Shown one piece after another: positions 35,583 to 44,488 of a stretch of DNA of 64,000 nucleotides (the stretch's first letter is position 1; each line of letters starts with the position of its first letter). This DNA comes from Marisalimonas marina. GTDB lineage: Bacteria; Pseudomonadota; Alphaproteobacteria; Puniceispirillales; Marisalimonadaceae. The stretch covers positions 62,001 to 126,000 of the forward strand of contig JAYPPH010000003.1 in the NCBI GenBank assembly GCA_038131365.1. Reading direction: 5' to 3'. Under the pieces are notes generated by a model that was not told where the DNA came from, did not search any database, and saw only the letters and a list, made by a program, of their open reading frames with translations. The position numbers and the translations under genes were made by a program.

Positions 35583-36872
35583 ATGCATAATATTAGGTAT
35601 ATAAGAAGTAACCCTGAACAGTTTGAAAAATTGATGAAAAGAAGAGGGATTTCAATTAATTCATCAGAAATTCTTGATATCGATAATAGTATCAGGTCGT
35701 ACCAAACAAAAATGCAAGTTTTACAAGAAAAAAGAAACAAAGCTTCAAAAGAAATAGGTCAGATGATTGCTCAGGGATCTGATTTATCTGATCTTAAAAA
35801 AAATATTTCTGATTATAAATCGGAGTTAGCTCTTATGGATGAAAAAGTAAAAGACCTGACTCTACAATTAAATAATATTTTGATAGAACTACCTAACAGT
35901 TTGGATAAAGATGTACCTGAAGGCGAAACAGATGCTGATAACCTTTTTGTAAAGTCTTGGGGAGAGAAGCCTAATTTTACTTTTAAACCCATAGATCATG
36001 TCGAACTTGGTGAAAAGTTCAATCAAATGGATTTCAAAAGAGGTGTAAAAATATCAGGCTCGAGATTTGTGTTGTTAAGGGGACAACTTGCTTTACTTGA
36101 AAGAGCTCTGGCAACATTTATGATTGAAACTCATCTAGCTGATAGTCAGTTTGAAGAAATTTCTCCTCCATTTATTGTTAAAGATCATTCTTTATTTGGA
36201 ACGGGCCAACTACCAAAATTTTCTGATGATCTTTTCCATACTACTGATGATAGATGGTTAATACCCACAGCAGAAGTTCCCCTTACTAATATTGTAAGTA
36301 ACGAAATAATTAATAAGGATGTTTTACCACTTAGATTTGTTGCAAACACACCCTGTTTTAGATCTGAGGCAGGGGCTGCAGGGAGTGATACAAGGGGTAT
36401 GATTAGGCAGCACCAATTTTCAAAAGTAGAAATGGTATTTATTACACACCCATCAAAATCAGAGAAAGAATTAGATTATTTAGTTTCATGTGCTGAAAAA
36501 ATTCTTCAAAAATTAAACTTACATTACAGAGTAATGAAGTTGTGCTCAGGAGATGTTGGTTTTTCAGCAAAAAAAACATATGACCTAGAGGTATGGTTGC
36601 CAGGACAAAACTCTGGTGAGGGTACATATAGAGAAATATCATCATGTTCTAATTGTGGTGATTTCCAAGCGCGAAGGATGAATGCTAAGTTTAAAGATAA
36701 AGAGAGCAATGAAATTGATTTCTTGCATACTTTAAATGGCTCAGGCTTAGCGGTTGGTAGAACCATGATTGCAGTTTTAGAAAATTACCAACAGTCTGAT
36801 GGATCAGTAATTATACCTGAAGTATTATTACCTTACATGAGAGGTTTAAAAAAAATTGAAGCTTGTAATTAA
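35583..36872 (+). CDS. serS: Seryl-tRNA synthetase
   Basis: A 429-residue class II synthetase. The first 110 residues form the long coiled-coil arm that reads the tRNA-Ser variable arm (around EKRNKASKEIGQM). Motif 2 contains TPCFRSEAGAAGSDTRG and motif 3 LNGSGLAVGRTMIAVLENYQ, both intact. The enzyme would also charge tRNA-Sec if one existed, but none is seen here. It is six bases before surE. Confidence 0.96.
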   Translation: MHNIRYIRSNPEQFEKLMKRRGISINSSEILDIDNSIRSYQTKMQVLQEKRNKASKEIGQMIAQGSDLSDLKKNISDYKSELALMDEKVKDLTLQLNNILIELPNSLDKDVPEGETDADNLFVKSWGEKPNFTFKPIDHVELGEKFNQMDFKRGVKISGSRFVLLRGQLALLERALATFMIETHLADSQFEEISPPFIVKDHSLFGTGQLPKFSDDLFHTTDDRWLIPTAEVPLTNIVSNEIINKDVLPLRFVANTPCFRSEAGAAGSDTRGMIRQHQFSKVEMVFITHPSKSEKELDYLVSCAEKILQKLNLHYRVMKLCSGDVGFSAKKTYDLEVWLPGQNSGEGTYREISSCSNCGDFQARRMNAKFKDKESNEIDFLHTLNGSGLAVGRTMIAVLENYQQSDGSVIIPEVLLPYMRGLKKIEACN

Positions 36873-36877
36873 GATCT

Positions 36878-37627
36878 ATGAAAAAAAAATTAAAAAATAT
36901 CTTAATTACAAATGATGATGGTTATAATGCAGTTGGTTTAGGTATACTAAAAGAAATAGCGTATAAATTAACAGACGAAGTTTTTGTTGTTTCTCCAAAG
37001 ATCAATCAATCAGCTAAATCCAAATCTATAACTATTCAGAAAGAAATAGACTTTGAACAATTGTCAGACTTTGTTTGGGTAATTAATGGAACACCTACAG
37101 ACTGTATTGTTTTTGCTCTTAATCATTTGTTTAAAGAAAATATGCCAGAATTGATTTTAAGTGGAATTAATGCAGGCAGTAATATTGGAGATGAAGTCTC
37201 TTACTCAGGCACAGTTGCTGCTGCTTGGGAGGGAGCTGTAAGAGGTATAAACTCCTTTGCTCTAAGTCAATACGGTGGTTCAATTGATCCCAAGTCTTAT
37301 GTAGTATCTCAAACTTACGGTCTAGAAATTGTTAGTAAATTAATTAATTTAGAAAGTAAATCAACTAAGTTTTATAATATTAATTTTCCTAATCAAATAA
37401 TTCATAAAAATGTTGTTGATAATTCTCAATTCACACATTTAGCTTCACAAAAAAAGGGGGATGAATTAATCTTTAATTCTAAGAATAAATCTTTTAAGAT
37501 TGGTCGTATGTTAAATGAAAGTTATTCATCATTAAATTCTGACTTAGAAATAATAAAAAACAAAAAAATTTCAATCAGTCCATTGTTAGTAAATTTAACA
37601 GATCAAGATTTTCTTAGTAAAAATTAG
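36878..37627 (+). CDS. surE: 5'-nucleotidase SurE
   Basis: A 249-residue metal-dependent phosphatase. The metal site lies in ILITNDDGYNA (D13, D14), VSPKINQSAKS, and SGINAGSNIGDEVSYSGTV. It removes phosphate from nucleoside monophosphates and short polyphosphate, a survival protein in stationary phase. It occurs next to pcm, the common surE-pcm pair, 12 bases before it. Start at the ATG 36878, just after serS. Confidence 0.93.
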   Translation: MKKKLKNILITNDDGYNAVGLGILKEIAYKLTDEVFVVSPKINQSAKSKSITIQKEIDFEQLSDFVWVINGTPTDCIVFALNHLFKENMPELILSGINAGSNIGDEVSYSGTVAAAWEGAVRGINSFALSQYGGSIDPKSYVVSQTYGLEIVSKLINLESKSTKFYNINFPNQIIHKNVVDNSQFTHLASQKKGDELIFNSKNKSFKIGRMLNESYSSLNSDLEIIKNKKISISPLLVNLTDQDFLSKN

Positions 37628-37638
37628 AATTTCCTATC

Positions 37639-38283
37639 ATGTTATATGAAAACTCAATTCAAAAAGCTAACTTAATTATGAGTTTAAGGTCAATGGGTAT
37701 TTCCTCTAAAGATGTACTCAACGCAATTGAAACTATTCCAAGAGAATTGTTTTTGCCATCTAACTTTCATTCTTATGCCTATGAAAATAACCCTCTACCA
37801 ATTGGTTTTGAGCAAACGATAAGTCAGCCATATATTGTCGCTTTGATGACAGAGGCATTGAATTTAAAAGGAAATGAAATAATACTAGAAATTGGTACTG
37901 GTTCTGGTTATCAAACTTCAGTTTTATCTCTTTTGTCTAGAAGAGTTTATTCTATTGAGAGAATAAAGCCTCTGCTGGTGAATGCCTTATTATGTTTTAA
38001 GAAACTCAAACTCACAAATATTGTATCCAAGCATGATGACGGTTTTTTAGGTTGGCCTAAATTAGCCCCATTTGATCACCTAATTATAACATGTGCCATT
38101 AAAAAAATAGATGACAGATTATTAAATCAAATTAGGTATAATGGGATCTGTGTCGCGCCAGTAGTAACATCTTCAAATCAACAAAGATTAAAAAAAATAA
38201 TTGTAAAAGATAAACGAGAGAGTGATATTTGGGAAGACCTTGGAGAGGTAAGTTTTGTGCCTTTAGTAAGTGATTATGATTGA
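37639..38283 (+). CDS. pcm: Protein-L-isoaspartate O-methyltransferase
   Basis: A 214-residue methyltransferase. SAM binding is through ILEIGTGSGYQTSVLS; the substrate site includes GFEQTISQPYIVALM; and LGWPKLAPFDHLIITCA is post-motif I. It methylates isoaspartyl residues in aged proteins so that they can revert to aspartate. It forms the surE-pcm-nlpD-like group. No odd features. Confidence 0.92.
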   Translation: MLYENSIQKANLIMSLRSMGISSKDVLNAIETIPRELFLPSNFHSYAYENNPLPIGFEQTISQPYIVALMTEALNLKGNEIILEIGTGSGYQTSVLSLLSRRVYSIERIKPLLVNALLCFKKLKLTNIVSKHDDGFLGWPKLAPFDHLIITCAIKKIDDRLLNQIRYNGICVAPVVTSSNQQRLKKIIVKDKRESDIWEDLGEVSFVPLVSDYD

Positions 38284-38328
38284 TTTATCTATAATTTTTA
38301 GTAATTTATTGTTTTAAAGGGTGCTTTT

Positions 38329-39237
38329 TTGATAAGAATATTATTTTTATTTTTTATAACTTTTTTAGTTGGTTGCCAAACTTCAAATTTATTTGAAGAT
38401 GTTAAAAAAGATTTTGCTGTTGAAAAAAAGGTAACTGTTTTTGATAAGACAAATAACAAAAGGCAATTTCAGATACCTTTAAATGGTATGGTCTTAGTAA
38501 ATAAAGATGAAACAATTTATAGTATAGCCAATAAATATAAGGTAGTACCAAAAGATATAATTAGTGATAACAACCTTATTGAACCTTATAATTTAAAAGA
38601 AAACCAAATACTCTTTTTAAGAAATAAAAACCTATACGTAATTCGTTCTGGTGATACTTTAGAGAAAATATCACTGAAATTTGCAGTCAATAAATCAGAT
38701 ATTATCAGCATGAATAAATTGTCTAAACCATATCAATTAAAAGTAGGAAATAAAATTTTAATTCCTCAAACAAAAGATTTCTCAGTTGTTGACTTAATTA
38801 TCGATCAAAAAATTTATAAGAGTGAACCTACAATTTCTAATAATAATAGAAAAATTAATGCTAAAGTCTTAAATTCACCTAAATTTATATGGCCTTCGAA
38901 AGGTCAGATTGTTAAAAAATTTGGCGTTTTTGGAAAAGGACAACATTATGACGGAGTAGATATAAAAGCTTCCAATAACTCTCCAATATATTCTGTTTAC
39001 GATGGTACTGTGGCTTTTACTGGTTCTGAAATAAAGAAATTTGGAAATCTTATTTTAATAAAACATAAGGATGGATGGTTAAGCGCTTATTCTAATGTTG
39101 GAAGGTTTAATGTAAAACAAGGTTCAATCATAAAAAAAGGTGAACTGATTGCCTATAGTTCAAATGATGTCAACTACTACCACTTTCAACTTAGACATAA
39201 TAGGAACCCAGTAAATCCAGAAGAGTTTCTAAATTAA
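38329..39237 (+). CDS. nlpD: NlpD-like lipoprotein with LysM and degenerate M23 domain
   Basis: A 302-residue lipoprotein. Start is a TTG at 38329, and the lipobox L-V-G-C is at about residue 16. Two LysM-like repeats follow (around ETIYSIANKYK and DTLEKISLKFA). The C-terminal M23/LytM domain runs about 180-302. The zinc residues are not all kept: the HxxxD site reads HYDGVD with the His one place off, and the Y-x-H motif is YSNVG, while HFQLRH keeps a His. Such domains do not cut peptidoglycan but activate amidases, as NlpD does. It overlaps the convergent DUF815 gene by four bases. Confidence 0.78.
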   Translation: MIRILFLFFITFLVGCQTSNLFEDVKKDFAVEKKVTVFDKTNNKRQFQIPLNGMVLVNKDETIYSIANKYKVVPKDIISDNNLIEPYNLKENQILFLRNKNLYVIRSGDTLEKISLKFAVNKSDIISMNKLSKPYQLKVGNKILIPQTKDFSVVDLIIDQKIYKSEPTISNNNRKINAKVLNSPKFIWPSKGQIVKKFGVFGKGQHYDGVDIKASNNSPIYSVYDGTVAFTGSEIKKFGNLILIKHKDGWLSAYSNVGRFNVKQGSIIKKGELIAYSSNDVNYYHFQLRHNRNPVNPEEFLN

Positions 39238-40097
39238 TTAATTTTTATTTTATTTCTTCCGGCTAAGTCTTGTACAAATTGCCAGGCAACTCTTCCAGAA
39301 CGCGCTCCTCTTGTAATTGACCACTCTAGAGCTTCAGATCTAATTACATCTTTGTTTGCTGGTATTTTAAATTCATTACAATATGCATAAATAATTTCTA
39401 AGAAAACTTCCTGAGACATATTATGAAATCCAATCCATATGCCAAATCTATCTGATAAAGAAACTTTTTCTTCGACTGACTCTGAAGGATTAATAGCCGT
39501 AGAACGTTCATTTTCCATCATATCTCTTGGCATTAGATGTCTTCTGTTTGACGTTGCATAGAATAAGACATTTTCTGGTTTTCCTTCTATACCTCCATCC
39601 AAAGCTGCTTTTAGGCTTTTATATGTATTTTCGCCTGCATCAAACGATAGATCATCACATAAAAGTAGAAATTTATAATCTTTATTCTGAGATAACAACG
39701 ATAGTAATTCAGGAAGTTCAGATATATCTTCTCGATGGATTTCAACTAATTTAAGGTGCTTTGAATTTGTTTTTTCTAGTACCTCTGCATGCACAGCCTT
39801 CACAAGGGATGATTTTCCTGTGCCTCTTGCTCCCCATAATAGAGCGTTATTAGCAGGTAGATTTTGTTCGAAGTTATGTGTGTTGTTTAATAATATCTCT
39901 TTTTGATGATGTATTCCTTGAAGTAAAGAAAGAGGAATACGGTTTATTTGTTTTACAGGCCTAAGTAAACCTGTTTTTGAATCATATACAAATCCTTCAC
40001 CTTGATCTAAATTATTTATTTTTTTTTCAGGAGGAGCAATTCTTTCAAGTGCATTTGCTATTCTTTCTAAAAACAATTCAGTACTTTTATTACTCAT
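39234..40097 (-). CDS. DUF815-family AAA ATPase
   Basis: A 287-residue ATPase. Walker A is GARGTGKSS at about 88-96, and Walker B ends LLLCDDLSF. A conserved stretch, ATSNRRHLMPRDM, is the sensor-1 region of AAA proteins, and DRFGIWIGFH follows. DUF815 members are widespread in alphaproteobacteria next to yajC or secDF, with unknown function. It is divergent from yajC, sharing a 116-base intergenic region that probably contains both promoters. Confidence 0.85.
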   Translation of the reverse strand: MSNKSTELFLERIANALERIAPPEKKINNLDQGEGFVYDSKTGLLRPVKQINRIPLSLLQGIHHQKEILLNNTHNFEQNLPANNALLWGARGTGKSSLVKAVHAEVLEKTNSKHLKLVEIHREDISELPELLSLLSQNKDYKFLLLCDDLSFDAGENTYKSLKAALDGGIEGKPENVLFYATSNRRHLMPRDMMENERSTAINPSESVEEKVSLSDRFGIWIGFHNMSQEVFLEIIYAYCNEFKIPANKDVIRSEALEWSITRGARSGRVAWQFVQDLAGRNKIKIN

Positions 40098-40213
40098 ATT
40101 CGATACCCAAAAATGTAAAATTGTAATATATATAAATTTTAAATATTATCTATGGTCTTTATAAGTTTTTTTTTATATAACTTTCTTGATTAATTTTAGT
40201 TTTAGGAGTTTTT

Positions 40214-40579
40214 ATGATTTCAAGTGCATTTGCTCAATCTGCTGCTGGTGGCGCTGGTGGTTTTTCACTTCAAGGTCTTCTTCCTTTTGTTTTAATATTC
40301 ATAATATTTTATTTTTTGCTTATTAGACCTCAACAAAAGAGAGTTAAGCAACATAAACTAATGGTCGAAAGTTTAAAAAGAGGTAATAAAGTTCTTACAG
40401 CTGGTGGAATTCTTGGTGTTGTTACAAAAGCTGTTGACGGCTCAGAAACAATTAGTGTTGAGATCTCTCAGGGTGTTACAGTTGAATTAGCTAGACAAAT
40501 GATATCTGAAGTAAGAGGAGAGGAAAAGGTCAAAAGCGTTGATAGTAAGCCAAAAGCAAAAGCTAAATCAAAAAAATAA
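40214..40579 (+). CDS. yajC: Preprotein translocase subunit YajC
   Basis: A 121-residue protein with one N-terminal helix (about 22-40) ending FYFLLIRPQQKRVK, the YajC signature, then a soluble domain with KVLTAGGILGVV. It accompanies the SecDF complex. Shine-Dalgarno AGGAG lies about six bases upstream of the ATG. It is 40 bases before secD. Confidence 0.93.
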   Translation: MISSAFAQSAAGGAGGFSLQGLLPFVLIFIIFYFLLIRPQQKRVKQHKLMVESLKRGNKVLTAGGILGVVTKAVDGSETISVEISQGVTVELARQMISEVRGEEKVKSVDSKPKAKAKSKK

Positions 40580-40619
40580 TTTTTATATTTAATTTTTCTT
40601 TTTCAGATCGTTTTCAATT

Positions 40620-42188
40620 ATGAAAAATATATCCAAGATTAAAAGCTTGTTTATTCTTATTAGTGTGTTGATGGGTTTAGTTTATGCCATGCCCAATTTT
40701 ATCAACTTTGGAAGTAAGAATGTTTCATATAGTTTTTTGCCAGGAAAAAAAATTAATCTAGGTTTAGATTTAAAGGGTGGTTCTTATCTTTTGCTTCAAG
40801 CCGACATGAAAATTGTTTTTGAAGAAAAGCTAGAAGGATTATTGTCAGATATTAGGTATTCTCTTAGAAAATCTAAAATTGGATATAAAAAACTAGTTGC
40901 TAAAAGTGGTGTTATTTCTTTTGAAAAGAGAGGTGATGTTTCTAATGATAAGATAAGATCTGTTATTCTTGGGTTAAATAAAAATTTATTGATAGAAAGT
41001 ATAAATAATAAATTTTTTATAAAATTTTCTGATTTGGACAAACAAGAAATTACAAAAGCAACTATGACTCAGGCCATAGAAATTGTTCGAAGAAGAATTG
41101 ACGAAACAGGCACTAATGAACCAAGCATCCAACAACAAGGTGCCGATAGAATTATTGTCCAATTACCAGGGCTTGATGATCCAAGTCGTATCAAAAAACT
41201 TCTGGGTAAAACAGCAAAACTTAATTTTCAGTTAGTTCATCCTTCCATAGCTTCTGACGATATTAAAAGAGGATCGAGCGCTCCTCCTGGTTATATTATA
41301 TTAGAAGAAGATAAAAATCCTAGTAGACTTTATATGGTTAACAAACGGGTTATGGTATCGGGTGAAATGTTAAAAGATGCCAGTCCTACTTTTGATAGAA
41401 ACAATAGCCCGTCAGTTTCTTTTCAATTATCACCTTTAGGAGGAAAGAAATTTGGAAGAGTAACTGGTCAAAATATTGGAAAACCTTTCGCAATAGTTTT
41501 AGATAATAAAGTAGTAAGTGCTCCTGTTATACAATCTCAAATTTTTTCATCTGGTCAAATTACTGGTTCATTTAGTGTGCAAGAAACAAATGATTTAGCG
41601 TTAGTATTAAGATCAGGAGCTCTTCCTGCTCCTATGATTATTTTAGAAGAACGTTCTGTTGGTCCAGGTCTTGGGAATGATTCTATTTCTGCTGGTAAAA
41701 TAGCAAGTGTGGCAGGTTTAATTGCTGTAATGGTATTTATGATTGCCACTTACGGTATCTTAGGTGTTTTTGCAAATGTTGCCTTGTTTTGCAATATAAT
41801 ATTTATTTTGGCTTTATTAAGTCTTCTGCAAGCTACTTTAACACTTCCAGGTATAGCAGGTATTGTTTTGACTATGGGAATGGCTGTTGATGCAAATGTT
41901 CTTATTTTTGAAAGAATAAGAGAAGAATATAAGGCTGGACGCGAGTTTTTTGATGCTATCGAGTCTGGTTTTCAAAGAGCTATTTCAACTATTGTAGACG
42001 CTAATTTAACAACTTTATTTGCTGCACTAGCTTTGTTTTCTTTTGGAAGTGGACCTATTAAAGGTTTTTCTGTTACTTTAATGATAGGAATTTTAACATC
42101 AATGTTCACAGCAATTGTAATAACTAAATATCTTTTATTATACTATTCTAAAAAAAGAGATGTTAAAAATTTTATTTTTCAGGATTAA
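40620..42188 (+). CDS. secD: Protein translocase subunit SecD
   Basis: A 522-residue membrane protein with a first helix, then LGLDLKGGSYLLLQ, the family signature. The large periplasmic P1 region includes IVRRRIDETGTNEPSIQQQG. The five C-terminal helices start at the sequence GKIASVAGLIAVMVF and contain MGMAVDANVLIFERIREE, which binds protons. SecD with SecF uses the proton gradient to pull secreted proteins through SecYEG. secD and secF are separate and overlap nearly (two bases apart). Confidence 0.95.
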   Translation: MKNISKIKSLFILISVLMGLVYAMPNFINFGSKNVSYSFLPGKKINLGLDLKGGSYLLLQADMKIVFEEKLEGLLSDIRYSLRKSKIGYKKLVAKSGVISFEKRGDVSNDKIRSVILGLNKNLLIESINNKFFIKFSDLDKQEITKATMTQAIEIVRRRIDETGTNEPSIQQQGADRIIVQLPGLDDPSRIKKLLGKTAKLNFQLVHPSIASDDIKRGSSAPPGYIILEEDKNPSRLYMVNKRVMVSGEMLKDASPTFDRNNSPSVSFQLSPLGGKKFGRVTGQNIGKPFAIVLDNKVVSAPVIQSQIFSSGQITGSFSVQETNDLALVLRSGALPAPMIILEERSVGPGLGNDSISAGKIASVAGLIAVMVFMIATYGILGVFANVALFCNIIFILALLSLLQATLTLPGIAGIVLTMGMAVDANVLIFERIREEYKAGREFFDAIESGFQRAISTIVDANLTTLFAALALFSFGSGPIKGFSVTLMIGILTSMFTAIVITKYLLLYYSKKRDVKNFIFQD

Positions 42189-42190
42189 TT

Positions 42191-43138
42191 ATGAAATTAT
42201 TAAGATTAATTCCATCAAGTACTAATATTGATTTTTTATCTATTAAGAAATTTGCATTTTTATTTTCTATTTTAATTATATCAGGAACTTTCATAAGCCT
42301 TTTTTTAAATAATCTCAATTATGGCATTGATTTTAAGGGAGGTATTTTGCTTGAGGTGAGGGCAAAAAATGTTGAAAAAAGTAATATAAATGAATTAAGA
42401 CAAAAAGTTCTTACTTTAAATGCTGGTGAAATTTCTATCCAAAATTTTGGAAAGGAAGGAGATTTTTTAATCAGGATTCAAAAGCAAGATGGTGACCAAA
42501 AGCAACAAATTGCAATGATTGAAAAAGTTCAAGACCTTATAAACAGCGATTATTCTATTCGAAGATCTGAGTTTGTTGGACCAACGGTTGGAGATGAATT
42601 GAAAACTGCTGGAATATATGCAGTTTCTTTATCCTTGTTGGCTATAATGGTCTATATATGGTTTAGATTTGAATGGCAATTTTCTATTGCGGCTATCATA
42701 GCTTTAGTACATGACGTTATTAGTACGATAGGTCTGTTTTCAGTATTACAATTAGAGTTCAATTTAGCTACTATCGCTGCAATTTTAACAACTGCAGGAT
42801 ATTCCATAAATGATACAGTTGTTATTTTTGATAGAGTAAGAGAGAATTTGAGACGATATAAGTCAAAAGATCATTACTATATATATAACAAATCTATAAA
42901 TGAAACGCTCTCAAGAACAGTCATTACTTCTGTCACAACATTAATAGCATTGTTTATCATTTTCTTCTTTGGTGGTGCAGTATTATCTGATTTTGCTTTA
43001 GCTATGATCTGGGGAGTATTAATAGGTACTTTCTCTTCTATATTTGTTGCAGTGTCAATTTTAACATTTTTTGATATTAACAAAGGTGAAAAAATTGAAG
43101 ATCAGACTAACGTTCCTGAATATGAAAGAGATAACTAA
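42191..43138 (+). CDS. secF: Protein translocase subunit SecF
   Basis: A 315-residue membrane protein with the start signature YGIDFKGGILLEV and six helices. GPTVGDELKTAGIYAVSLS and TTAGYSINDTVVIFDRVREN are SecF marks; the latter holds the conserved Asp used in proton transfer. It acts with SecD. The end overlaps by four bases with the stop region of trmFO on the opposite strand, with no terminator hairpin. Confidence 0.95.
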   Translation: MKLLRLIPSSTNIDFLSIKKFAFLFSILIISGTFISLFLNNLNYGIDFKGGILLEVRAKNVEKSNINELRQKVLTLNAGEISIQNFGKEGDFLIRIQKQDGDQKQQIAMIEKVQDLINSDYSIRRSEFVGPTVGDELKTAGIYAVSLSLLAIMVYIWFRFEWQFSIAAIIALVHDVISTIGLFSVLQLEFNLATIAAILTTAGYSINDTVVIFDRVRENLRRYKSKDHYYIYNKSINETLSRTVITSVTTLIALFIIFFFGGAVLSDFALAMIWGVLIGTFSSIFVAVSILTFFDINKGEKIEDQTNVPEYERDN

Positions 43139-44484
43139 AAAGTTATAGTTTGTATCCATTTTTCAAATGAATCTAATGCTATACTTGTTTGAATTTTCTT
43201 CTTGTCTCGACCCTTTAAATATTTTTTCTTATCATTTGAAGAATTAATATCGGGCATAAGTCCAAAATTTATATTCATTGGTTGAAAAGTGTTTTTATTA
43301 GCATTGGTAGTTATATGTTTTAGAAGGGCACCATGAGCGGTATTTTCTGGTGGTATATTAAAATTTCGTTTTTCAAAATCTGACGCAGCAATAAGACCAC
43401 ACATCAATCCAATAGCTGCTGATTCAACATAACCCTCAACACCTGTTATCTGACCAGCAAATAAAATATTTGGTGATGATTTTAAACGTAATTGGTTATC
43501 TAATAATAGTGGAGATTTAATAAAAGTATTTCTATGAAGCCCACCTAATCTGGCAAACTCAGCGTTTTCTAGGCCAGGGATTGTCTTAAAAACTTCCTTT
43601 TGGGCACCATGCTTCATTTTAGTCTGAAAACCTACTATGTTGTATAATGTTCCAGATTTATTATCTTGTCTTAATTGAACTATGGCATAAGGTTCTACTG
43701 ATGAATGTGGATTAGTTAGACCAACAGGTTTCATTGGGCCATATCTTAGAGTTTCATCGCCTCTTCTAACTATTTCTTCTATGGGCATGCACCCATCAAA
43801 AAATGGAGTATCCTCAAAATCTTTGAATTCTATTTTAGGCGAATTTTTAATTTTATTAATAAATTCATAATATTCATCTTTTGATAAAGGGCAATTTATA
43901 TAATCGTCACCGTCACCCTTATCGTACCTGGATTGTTTCCAAGCTATTTTCATGTCAATACTATCTTTATACACAATGGGCGCAATGGCATCATAAAAAG
44001 CTAATGAATTCTCAAAAGTTTTGTCTCTAATATTTTGGCTTAACTTGTTTGAAGTTAACGGACCAGTTGCAACAATGACAATTTCATTTTTAAATTTATC
44101 CAAGTTAGAAACTTCTTCGTTTATAATATTGATCTTTTTATTATCTTTAATTTTCTGATCTACTTGCTTCGAAAAATCATCTCTATCAACAGCCAAAGCA
44201 GAGCCAGCTGGTACTTTGTTTAAGTCAGCTGTTTTCATTATTAATGAATCAGCCATTCTTAATTCTTCATGAAGTAAACCAACGGCGTTATATTCCTTAT
44301 CATCTGATCGAAATGAATTAGAACATACTAATTCGGCTAAATATTTAGTTTTATGAACTTCTGTTTTAATTTTTGGTCTCATCTCATAGAGGTCGACATT
44401 TATACCAAATTTAGTAATTTGGTACGCAGCCTCAGATCCTGCTAGCCCGCCTCCGATAACATTAATTTTGTTTGATGAACTCAT
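43135..44484 (-). CDS. trmFO: Folate-dependent tRNA (uracil-54) methyltransferase
   Basis: A 449-residue flavoprotein. The FAD-binding start is VIGGGLAGSEAAYQI. The conserved CSNSFRSDD, the cysteine in DGCMPIEE and GLHRNTFI, and late IGLMCGLIAA are TrmFO features. It makes 5-methyluridine 54 in the T loop of tRNAs, using methylenetetrahydrofolate rather than SAM (TrmA). It is four bases downstream of uvrA on the same strand. Length and motifs are ordinary. Confidence 0.93.
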   Translation of the reverse strand: MSSSNKINVIGGGLAGSEAAYQITKFGINVDLYEMRPKIKTEVHKTKYLAELVCSNSFRSDDKEYNAVGLLHEELRMADSLIMKTADLNKVPAGSALAVDRDDFSKQVDQKIKDNKKINIINEEVSNLDKFKNEIVIVATGPLTSNKLSQNIRDKTFENSLAFYDAIAPIVYKDSIDMKIAWKQSRYDKGDGDDYINCPLSKDEYYEFINKIKNSPKIEFKDFEDTPFFDGCMPIEEIVRRGDETLRYGPMKPVGLTNPHSSVEPYAIVQLRQDNKSGTLYNIVGFQTKMKHGAQKEVFKTIPGLENAEFARLGGLHRNTFIKSPLLLDNQLRLKSSPNILFAGQITGVEGYVESAAIGLMCGLIAASDFEKRNFNIPPENTAHGALLKHITTNANKNTFQPMNINFGLMPDINSSNDKKKYLKGRDKKKIQTSIALDSFEKWIQTITF

Positions 44485-44488
44485 TTAT

